Below are positions 21,901 through 33,900 of a stretch of 64,000 nucleotides of DNA, piece after piece; positions within the stretch are counted from its first letter, which is position 1; each line of letters begins with the position of its first letter. The notes under the pieces are model-generated. The model saw only the letters and a program-made list of their open reading frames with translations. It was not told the DNA's origin and ran no database searches. Position numbers and translations under genes: made by a program. The stretch is from Sthenelais limicola (Eukaryota; Annelida; Polychaeta; Phyllodocida; Sigalionidae), in NCBI GenBank assembly GCA_942159475.1, contig OW804102.1, positions 35,966,873 to 36,030,872 of the forward strand. Reading direction: 5' to 3'.

Positions 21901-24900
21901 GGGCTATCGGTTAATTCCATATACTTTGCACTGTCCGAATCACTGACCAATCTCTATAAGAAAACTGCAAGGAATTGCATTGGGAACTTTTGGAATATTC
22001 TAATATAGGGTATTAGTAACTGGAATATGCTAACAAAAAGTAGTGCTGATGGCTTAGTCTTTCCTTTTGAGAACCAGCATGATGAAATTATATATTTCGG
22101 AGTAGGAATCATGATCTTTCGGAATTTTCTCATTTTGGGAAGCTAGTATTATTATCGAATTTATCACGAGAAATAGCAAGGTGCAACATATAGGTATTGC
22201 GATCAATATTTATCTCTGTATGCAAAGGTAAAAATACTCGAACCGTGATAAGTGAAATGCTGCTACCTCCTATTGAGTAGTTCCATAGCCAAATCACTTA
22301 CGCTTTGAAGAGTGACAAGGTCCTTGCCTATATGGTTTACTGGCCACCTCGCCACTCCTCTCCACCTACAGAACCAACACAACAGCATCGCAAGGCTAAC
22401 TGCGAAGCTTATCGCAGAGCTTACCGCAACCAGTGGAGACCCCTTTTAATTCAGTGATTTTGAATTTGAATTGTATTGTATTCCACCATATTGCATATCC
22501 TAATTCTTGTCAATTGTTGTTATTTCTCTAAACATGTGAAGCAGGGCCACACTACTATAAATGATTATCCCTAGCTTAATTATATATAGCTTAATAGAGT
22601 ATTCTACATGCTTTCCTACAATTATGGGTGGATCTTTTGTGTATCCTGGGCCCATCAGATCACCCTGCTATTGCGGGAATTGTGTAAAATAAAATATTAT
22701 TTACATTATTTGCGGGTAGATTAAAGAATAATAAGTACCACATATGGAGATGTTGCAGCCTTTCTTGGTGCCTGAAACATAGCAGTAAGGTCCATACAAG
22801 TACAGAGTAGGATTGCGACAGTAGTTGGATGCATCTGCAAGAGTAGCATCAGGGAAGTCAACAGTATCCATGTCAGGTACTGTAGACCAGTAATCACATG
22901 TACTGCCATCTATAGCCAGGTCCTGTGTGCCCATATACTCCCATCCAGGCTGGGTTGCCTTACAGTTAAGTCTCTTAAGTGAATCTGCAAGAGAAGCAAA
23001 CTATGCATCGTGGAGGAGCATGTGGGTCAGATTTTCAGAAAATGTACAATTCAACTTTGCCAATCTTCTCAAATAACCCAAATTTCAGACGAAAATAAAG
23101 TTCAAAATGCAGTTCAACCTAGCCAAACAGATTGCTAGAATCAATGCAATGCCAAATATTCTCGAATTCACCTAGTATAGACCAAACTGTAGCCTAATTT
23201 TACAGAATTTACTAAATATGTACAGCTTGTCCATTTTGTACATTGTATATTTTCTGGAAATCTGACCTATGTAGACCATGTGTATGTGATGTGTTACAGA
23301 AAAAAGAGTCACAATTAGCAAGATTGATATTTTTCAAAGTATTTTATTCACAAGATATATTTGTACGAATGTTGTCATCTTTGGGTTCTCTAATGTTCTA
23401 GGTCGTGTAAATGTATGTACCAAATTTCAAGACCGTGTAATAAATATGTCCATACATTTCTAAGCTCATCCTATAGAGTATATTCAGCTACTTTACTAGT
23501 AATTGATTCGCTTAGAATAAAGATCAAAACATGTATTAGATGTTCTAGTGTGAACCATCTTTAGAATAGGCTTGATCTCATCTTTTCAAATATGATGCTA
23601 TCTCAAAATCCACTTTTTGCAACTTGTGACTCTTTTCTCTGTAACACATCACATATATGTCAACACCAATCATCAACCTAGAAATTACCCATATAGTTGG
23701 AAGAGGAGGCTAAGTCACTGTCATTTGAGGGCGTGGGAAGAGTTTTTTTTATCATGTTACATAATATCATTATGTAATTATGATTAACCACATTATTATA
23801 AATATTCTAAATCATAATTACCATTAATGACTACCTATTATATTGATTTATTGCAAGATCAAAATATGCTAATGAGTGGTCAGGTAGCACAGAAGCTCCA
23901 ATAGAAGGCAACTGTATACACCGATCACCGACAGATCAACATGTGCATGTTAGACCACTTGCCATCCACTACTGAAAGAAAACAATTGATGGCCCATGCA
24001 CAAGGCCCATTCTTTATCAACTTTTTGAAATATGGGACAATCCACTGTAATTGCCCTATTGCCAAGTGTTTACATTATTGAGTAGGGTTTATAACGAACC
24101 TGTTTATAATAGAGCTGGTTTTTCATACACCACATATACCACAAATATTCTCAATATTCATCAAGCATAAGCCAACTTATAGATGTGACAATCTTTTCTG
24201 ATTGTAAACATCTCGTTCACTTCACCGAGTTTACATGACTGACAACTATTTCATTAACCTACAACAAAGGCCTAATTCCTTATACTACTCACGCCAGCAG
24301 GCATGTAGTGTATGGAAAAGGGCATTGTCTCAGGTTAGAACGGACTGGCATCAATTTCCGGCGAATAGTATTCTTATTCCTGTGCACCTTTAAGTAGGGT
24401 CTCCACTGGCTGCAGCAACCTCTGCGGTAAGCCTTGCGATGGTGGTGTGATGGTTCTGTAGGTGGAGAAGAGTGACAAGGTCCTTGCCTATATGGTTTAC
24501 TGGCCACCTCACCACTCCTCTCCACCTACAGAACCAACACAACAGCATCGCAAGGCTAACCGCAAAGCTTATCGCAGAGCTTACCGCAACCAGTGGAGAC
24601 CCCTTTTAATCCCCTTTAATTGGCCAATACGGTTTCATGTAAACTTGTAGACATGAGTGGAAAGTGTGACTTAATGATTTGTTATTGTTGATATGTCATC
24701 ACTGTGTCGGGAAATTACTTATAAAAATACAGTCAGTGACTCAATACCTTGGTTTATAAGGGAATCTAAGTCAGGGTGATTTTGAAAATGAATGATCTTA
24801 GGCTGTGATTCCACTGGCTCGCTCTTTTGGACCGCTCATGGCCCGCCCTTTTTATTTCCCCGAGTGCATAACAAGCGAAGGCAGAGCGAACCCAGAGCGG

Positions 24901-27900
24901 TCGAATAGCATTGGTGAATGCACTTTCTATGCGTTCTTAAAATGTGACGTTGGCCCTTCTTTTTGACACTGCACTAATATCTGACCTGTTTGATTTGAGC
25001 GCAACTACATGCCACTCTTTCTGCCTGTTAAAGTAGCAGACCAAGAGCCCAGTGAGACCGCACCAACGCATTTGCTATTGATTTCAGAAGGAAACAAGTG
25101 GACCAGTAGAATCGCTCTGCGTTTGTCTTGCGCTAAAAATATTAGCGGATGAAAGCGAATGACAAACAAGCTCAGCAAGAGCGAGCCATGAGCACATATA
25201 TACAAGCGATCCAGTGGAAACGCACCTTTAAGCTCCTTAAAAAATGCATGGTGTGTACTGACTGATCATGCCTGTTCCTCCAAATCCTGCTCATGTCAGT
25301 GTGTGCGTCGCCATACTCCCCCAATTATAGCGCGTACCAGTGGGTGTGGGGAGGCCAGGCCAGTGGTGAGGGGGACCAGGAGAGGGTATGCAAGGAGGAG
25401 ACATGCATGGTGTATGCTGACTGACCCCTGCATGTTGCTCACAGACCCACCCCTGGTCAGTGTGTATGTCGCACACCAGTATAGACATGGAGGCCAGTGG
25501 TGAGGGTAGTCTACATTATATGGGTCAGATTTTCAGAAAATGAATTACAATTGACAGATCACCACATTTAGTAAATTCTGCTAAATTAGACTGAAATATC
25601 GATACCACTAGGTGAGTGGTAAAAAGGAGTCAATGAGGAAGATTTGTTATCTGAGGTATATTTGAGTGTCTTTAGATCAATTGAAAAACTCGCCGTCTCA
25701 CTTCTCTGCCACATTGTGACCTTTTCAAATCGGATACATTCAACAAAGAAGTACATTGTACAATGAAGTTCTAATAATATATAAGTCACCACATGAGTCA
25801 TCCAATTAGAATAGGGAGCGTAAGTATGCGTAAGTCGCGCTACTGTATTAGTTTCATGACGTCATGTGGACATGTCCCGCAAAACTCCCATAGGACCAGG
25901 CTTGTAAACATAATTATTCTCTGTACATTCATCATTTTCAGAAATCTGAAGAATTCTGAAGACCAGGTATCTATCAATATGACTAATAGATTGACATATA
26001 TATCGACCATAATTGTTAAGCCTTTAATGTGGCGATGTAAAGAGTGATTATCTATCACCGCAACAGTCTATGGAAATTGTTTACTTCCGGTCCACGCATT
26101 GTTACAACTACATGACTAATTTTCATTAATTTGCTCGCAGCGGCCATGACACTTAGTTGCATCATAAAGTTCTGTAGCCAATGAAATCTCAGAAAGAAAT
26201 AACTGGGTCATCTGTGTGTTCTCCCCAAGGAAGGAATGAGATGTTTTCTATCTCTCGCTTACATATATATAGCAAGTCTGTAAAAAGACCTTCCATTATA
26301 TGTGACACAATACATAATACTAACATACCACAGAGAGGCACAGCACAATGCACCACCATCTGGTTGGCTGAGTAACACCAGGGTCCTGTAGCACGTTCAT
26401 CCGGGTTCCTGCAGTAGTTGCTCACCTGCTCCATGGTCTCTGTAGTGAAGGGGTATTCTAATGCAGGAGAGGAAGACCAGGGGGCACACATCTCCCCACT
26501 CTGGAGGGAGATAGACTGGGTGCCAACATACTCCCACCCCACCTTACTGCTCCGACATGTGGTCTCCTGTAGACAGGCTGTGAAAAATATAAATGTTTGA
26601 TGAAAATGTATATGTTGTATTGTTTAGCCCTAAACTGTTTAGCCCTGTAACTGGATTTTGTTATTCTTAACTAGGATATTACTGGTTCAGCTAAAACAGC
26701 TGCTCTCCCTCATGCACATGAGTGAGATTGAGTGGAGTTAGGAACTCAAGAGATTGAAGTACAATTATAGTTATGGTGTAGCTAAAAACTTCCACAGCTA
26801 ATATTTTTGCAGTTGGGCAATTTAACCCATATAGACCCACCGTCCTACATGTAGGACGGCAGAATATGTTTTTTGAATATTGAAAGAAATCAATAAATCT
26901 TTTTCAAAACAGAATAATATTTCTACCAGTTATGCACATAGACTGCTTTTAGTATTTATAAACTTTTGAGAAGGAAATAATGATGTGTTGCCATGGTAAC
27001 ATCAGTGCATATGAAGGGACCAAAGGCGATTTGTGTTAAGTGTCATTTCTGAAAGTTCACCCCAGGAATTAACAAATTCATACCATTCTTTCGGTGATGA
27101 AAACTTTATGGGACTATAGTTGAGGGTATGATGACTGTTTCTGCCAAAAATTGAGTTCCTAAGTATTATATTCTTGGAGAAAATGGAAGAAATGTGTGGC
27201 CGTCCTACATGTAGGACGCTGGGTCTATATGGGTATAAAACATAATAGCATTGGGTGTGCTTATTAGCCTACAAACTTAGACCAGCAGCCATAAGCTGAA
27301 TTCAAATGGGAACCCGTTCCCACCATATAACAAGCCACATTTGATGTGTCTCATTTATAATTTCATGCATTTTTTTAATCTGAAGAGAAAAGTTCCTGAT
27401 AAACCCACAAACGTTGTCAAAATGGGCTGTTTCTATGGTGACCGGTGATTTTTTTATATTATATTTCAGCAGAAAATAGGTTTCTAGTGTCCCATTTCTA
27501 CACTATTATCAGGAATGTGACCAAACTTGGGGTCATTCATGGTATGTATGACGGCTATATGCAGACTTCAATCCAGTGAGCTTGGCCAAGGTCAAAGTCA
27601 CCAGATATGACCTTCAAATACAAAAAATAGCAAAATTCTGGAATGTGACAACACATTTTCTCTTATAAAACTAGGGTAACAGGGCAAAATGATAATCTTA
27701 TGTATAGAAATAACAACCAACATTAGGGGAAAGACAAATGGCCCATGCCCAGTGTCATTGCAAAGAGTGTTGCCATGGTAACTGCGACTTAGTTTTCAGT
27801 TTATGATGCATTTTGAACAAAATTTCATGTTTGACCTTGAAAAAGGTGACCTTGACCTTGACAAAGGTCAATGGCAGCAATTCTAATGGCAGAGCTCTTA

Positions 27901-30900
27901 CAGCCCTATCACTTGCTTAAATTTCGTAACCCAGGAATACATACTTCCAGAGATACAGGCTAGTATATGAAATTTTTATTTAACCACAATTTAGTATAGA
28001 GTAGAAAGTAAGTCAAGGTTACCATGGCAACACACTGTTGAATGAAACTGGGCATGTCCAATTCTTCTTTCCCTTAATATTGGTTCATATTTCAATACAT
28101 TAGATTATCATGTTTCCCTATTGCCCTATTTTTATTAGAGAAAATCAGGAGAAAATAGCATGTCACATTCCAGAATTTTGCTATTTTTGTATTTCAAGGT
28201 CATATCTAGTGACTTTGACCTTGGTCAAGGTCACTGACTGAGGGTCCTCAAATAGCACTTACATCTAACATCAATATCCCCAAGTTTGGTCACATTCCTG
28301 ATAACTGTGTAGAAATGGTGCACTAAAAACCTATTTTTTTGTAAAATGCCAAAGAAATCACTAGTTACCATAGAAACGGCCTCTTTTGACAATGGGACCA
28401 GGCTTTTCAGCAATTTTGCTCTTCAGATTCAGAAAATTCATGAAAATCTACATGGAAGACTTTAAATTTAGCTCGTTATACAATAGGCAGGAGTGATTCA
28501 TAAATAATGGCATTTTAAGAGTTTGGTCTCTATACATCCTATTGGTTCCCTATGTAAAATACATGATCTAATATCGAAAAAGTTCTCAAAAATGTATACA
28601 TAGTGGATTGACCCACCGTCCTACATGTAGGACGGCTGGTATCTTTGGTCCTATGCTAGGTAGAGGTCTGACATTTCTTGTGTGATGTCAGGTCTATGAG
28701 CCTACATCAGATATTTGATATGAAATTTCTAAGAGCAAAACTCCCATTTTGGGTCTAAGTGGGTTGAAACAGTTTCGTAGAGAAAAGGGTAGCCAAATGG
28801 AGCCACAGATTGATGTTGCAGCAGAAACCTGTTTTTAGTTGCACAACCAACTCAATCCTACATAATTTTATTTTTCCCCACTCAACAGACTACTGATGGA
28901 TTCAAACAAAATTCAGAATCTTTAAAAAAAATCTCCATTACAGTGCACAGCAAACACCACAATATTATAACATTTTAGAACAATGTGGCCCATATTCCAA
29001 ATTTATCATAGTTTTACACCAAAGAATGTCCGAGGCCCTTAACCTTTAGTTTCTTGCTTTGATTTCTTGTGTCATTGTTGGTACAAGTTGGTGGATTCAT
29101 GTTAGATATATATTCCTTTAACATATTTAAGTGTTTAATTGATGGTAAAGTAGGCCCACAATTAACCAAACAGTAATATCAGTCCACCAATCTAGTTCAT
29201 GAAATGGAGATAGATCACATGGGGAAAAGGGTTATTTTAGGAGCAATTCCCTCAGTACAATAATAACCCAATCTCTAGTTCTGGACCTTAAATGGATGTC
29301 AGGAAGGTTCAAACATAAATATATACGTATATAATATAGCGCGCAGTAGAGCTTGGAATGTTGGATTATGAAGTTTAATGTAGGCTACCATTTTCAGACC
29401 AGTGGTGACGTCATACATGACTCATGTGATGAAAAGTATCACAAATGTGAAATTCTTGGGGAAAAAAACTTTAAAAAAAAATGTCTGAAAATATGACCCA
29501 ATGAGGCTTCTGGTTGTGTTATAATAGCCAGTAGTAATTCTAATATTTAATGTACTAGCAGTGGTCCCTGTAGTGTCTATTGTCGCAATCAAAATTAATT
29601 TCAATCAGTTTTGCACAGGTTCTCTTATTGCCACAGACAGTGAAAATATTTAACAGTGGAAAGTATAATCAGGATCATTTTGATGCAAAAATCATATCTG
29701 CCAATAATGACATTCCATGTAAAACAGTTAGAAGTTTGTGCATTGACAAAATATGACTGTGAATAAATGGCATCAGCCATAGCCACTACTAAAGGTGCAT
29801 GATATGGTCAACTTTAGAGGTCTTTAACGTTTTTTTGAGCAGGACAAGATATGCTCTTTTTTTGTCAATGTTTAGTATATGACCTCAAATAAAGGTGCAG
29901 CAAAACTAAACAAATTAGGACAGGTCATTTTTTTTATCCAGTAAAACTTTTCTACTGAAAAGCATTTCCCCATAGACTCCTATAGTTTTTTTTCAAGGGA
30001 GTCTATAAAAAATCTAATGGGGTAATATATCGTTTTTTTATCATTTATTATAGTTTCTGACATAGGAACTGACAAACTATGTTATCATTCATTTTATCAC
30101 TCCTATAATCACTTATATAACCACAAGTGTTGTTGGACTGCACAGACTTCATGTGAAACTACCAAAGGACAAACAAACTCATACTAGTTCTCTTATGACC
30201 TACTCCACACTTGCTAACAGCAAGTAAATGTTTATTTAGGATCTTAAGGGAGGAAAACATGATCAGAGCCGACCAAACTACGCCCACAAAAAACCACCCA
30301 TGGTGCCCAGGAACAACTAAAGTTTTAGTTCTTGCTTTGAACACCATCCTGCATCCCTCACTGACCCATTATTTTAGGACTATGGACTAGGAGAATGCAT
30401 ATTCTCTTCAGATGTTAATGTCAGAATTAAATTCCTGGAGAGATCACACTATTAGGACTGTTGGTTACTATTGACTGTGTCGGCGTTGGGTGGCTTGGCT
30501 ATTGGAGCCTCACTTTGGCCAAGTTCCACCCTCAAGTATAACATGATATCAAAAGGTGGCACCCATGAATCTAGGTTTGGCTCATTTTGGAGATTTCAAT
30601 TGCTGCTATCTGGGGTAAAATACAAGTTAGGGATGTCACAATACAGCAGGTATACTTGCCACAGTGGTTGATCCACAACAGCTAATATTGCCAGAGTGGC
30701 AGAAAACCGGCATGGTACCTCTTGGGGCACAAAATCGCATGAGAATCGGCTTACCCGATGTGCATGATAACATTTCTGACCTAGTTTTTACCTGGAAATT
30801 CTGACCTGATTTTGACCTGGTGCTTTACTGGTGGAAATCGTAAACAGTTGTGAGGGTCAAACTTGATTTTACAATGCTCTATGGACCCGATTTATAAATA

Positions 30901-33900
30901 CACTCCTGATGCTCTCAGAGTTGCACTCAGGACCAGGTTATAAAATCCACTTTTGATGCACTCAACTATGCACTATTTACCAGGTTATATAATGAAGCTC
31001 TGCTGCACTCACTGAAGGCAGTTTCATTGCTCTGTACTTCAGGAGTATTAAGGCTGATATACTTCACAAAACCCAATTCCTCAGTAGAAGAACAAAGTTT
31101 ATATCAAGGTATGTTGCCATCTCTTTGCGTGGCAACACATCAACAATTTCATCATCATTTCCATTCTTTTAGACAGCCGCATTGCCAAGTGAGGGCCCTT
31201 AGAACGTTATTTCAGTTGTTTCAGAGATCTGGGCGGCCCAGTCCACTACACGCAATGAAGTATGCAATGATAGGGGGTGTTTTGAATGAAACGTTTTTTG
31301 ACATCAACCAATTAAATTACACTAATACACTATAGAAGTATATCACTTATAACATTCCTATGTACATGATGTGGAATATCTGTAGTGGTATAAATGCCAC
31401 ACAAGTGTATTAGCGGTACTTTTATTGTAAAAATAATTGTAAATGCACACCAGTGACCAGTGGCGGCACCTGGTGAAAACAGTGCCACTGTCATATTGAA
31501 AAGTGACCCACCCATTTATGCAGAGATATAAAGACATAACTTTTATACCATATTGAGCGTTCAATTGTCAGCAATTACAGAGCTACATGGAACTAATTTA
31601 ACAACATGGAATGTGCTATAGCTCCCGAATATTGTCACGCTACATTTTACACCTATTCACCTGCTACATTTTCGCGCATGGTCCTATAAATACTGTGGCT
31701 GTGACAATACTGTGACAATTGAGTGTAATGGTCAATCACCCTAGGTGTGGTAATAGGCTGGCTTGTTGTTATAATCCTCTATCGGTGTAGAAAGTGAGGG
31801 GAGGATAATTTAAGAAGTAATGTTCACACAGATGTACATTCATGCGTCAACAATTGTAATGAAAGTTGTACTACAGAAATCATAATTAATGTACATTAAT
31901 GCATCTAAATATCATGTACATATCATAGAGATATTGTATTCTTTCTTTACCGAATACAAATATCAAATTGCTAAGAACACTGTAGCTTATTAGATATACT
32001 TCCATCCAAGCTTTACATTTTGGGTGTTGATGTATTCCTTCCTTACCGAATACAAACATCAAACACTAAAAACAAAATACAAGACAAAGTACAATACAGT
32101 GGTGTTGGAGAGAGGCCCATGCCCTTAGGTCTACTTATTTTAGTTTTTATATAATAGTTCTATTTGCTTTCTGAAATGTTTTTTCGAGTGTATAGATTGG
32201 ATTTCTGTTTTTAAAGAGTTCCAAGCTGTTTTAGCTCTATATGAGAAGCGGTTTGGTATAAGGTGGACTTGGGATGTTTTATCATTATTAAATTTTTCCT
32301 TTTCTTTGCATGGCTTCTGGTGGGTAATGTTTGACGATATCAATTTGATTTTGTTTGTGCTAAATAAAAGGCACTTTCAAGGATATGCACCTGTCTCCTT
32401 ATTGTGTTCGACAATATATTCAATTCTGCTGTTTCTTGTACCACATTGACTCTTTTACTTCGGTTAAGAACAGATCTTATTGCTGAATTTAATAGAGAGT
32501 CTATTCGTTTTAAAAGCTCTTTATTTGTAGATGAATAAAATATATCTCCCTGATCTATATTAGGGACGATTAGCATTTTTACTATATCCAATTTTACTCT
32601 TTCGTTATCAGGGATTCACACCTAATGTCATGTCATGACATGTGCATGTTAAACATGGAAGTGATCGGCGATTTTCATTACAGATTTGTCATGCTATTTA
32701 TGTATGAAAGATTCCATTTCCGATGGTATACATACAATATAATACCATATGCAAACCTCAGGTATGACAGGTACTATTATAACAAGGGCATGATTCAACG
32801 ATCAGGGGGTCAATTTTCGATGGTATACATAAAATATGATATGTGTACATCATGTATGACAACATATCATTGCAAGGGAGGGGGGAGCGGGGGGGGGGGG
32901 CAATTTTCGATGGTATAGGTACAATATGATACCATATGCATATGGAAGCATTCTGGAAGTCGTTTAATTTCAGATTAATAATGTGGCAGGAATTATAAAT
33001 GGATGTTTTAAATCCGGAGGAGAATTTGGGAAGTAATATTTGGGTAATATGGAGGTAGCATTACATTGTTTAGTTTCGTGGAGAGGGGTTTCTATTAATG
33101 GGTGGCAGAGACTGAGCTTACAGAGAGTAGAGTGTCAGATATGTGCGACATTAGGTGTGAATGCCATGTAGGTGAGTGAGCAGTGGCAGGTATTATAACC
33201 TGTTGTAGCTTCATTGTAATGTATGATTTTTTGTTAGTTGTGGGCACGGATTTGGTTTGAACTATTATTAGTGATGGAAGTGTTAAGAATGTTAATTTGA
33301 CTTATACAGATGAATATATGAGATTCTCGAATAAATACAATATGTGCCATGGACCCGGCTTTTAATGTGGTGCTGATGCTCTCAACGATGTGCTACTGAC
33401 CAGGTGTAAAATACACCGTTATGATGCACTCAGTGTGGCACTTTTATTGCTATTGCTATGTGAGGGAGAGGGGGGGAGTTAATAAAAGTTATTCCTTCCT
33501 TCCTTCCTTCCTTCCTTCCTTCCTTCATATTCGTTCATAATATTTAGGTAGAGTTTTAATTAATCAGTATTATATTCTTTATATGCCTTTAACAATTTAA
33601 AATGTACATTACAAACAGGTTAGAGATAAGGGGCATCTATCCATAGATGGCAAAACAACTTCTATGCTGGACTCCCTGCCCCGCCAGCAGTTAGTTCCAA
33701 ACCATTTTTATGACCATAATATTTCATGAATTGGCTCATATTAGATCTTTTGATATTTGATATACTATACAAGAGAACATAGCTCAATCAGACTATATCA
33801 ATCCTACCCTTCTTCTGTGGCTTTAAAATCATAAGAATGTATATCTTAATTTGTTGAATTCATCTGCATGTAGATAGTGCATTGATACCCGATTTATATA

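Noticed and set aside
24289..24650. Similar PPTEP...AYRR peptides on opposite strands as a gene family
   Set aside because: They are the two arms of an inverted repeat translated in each direction.
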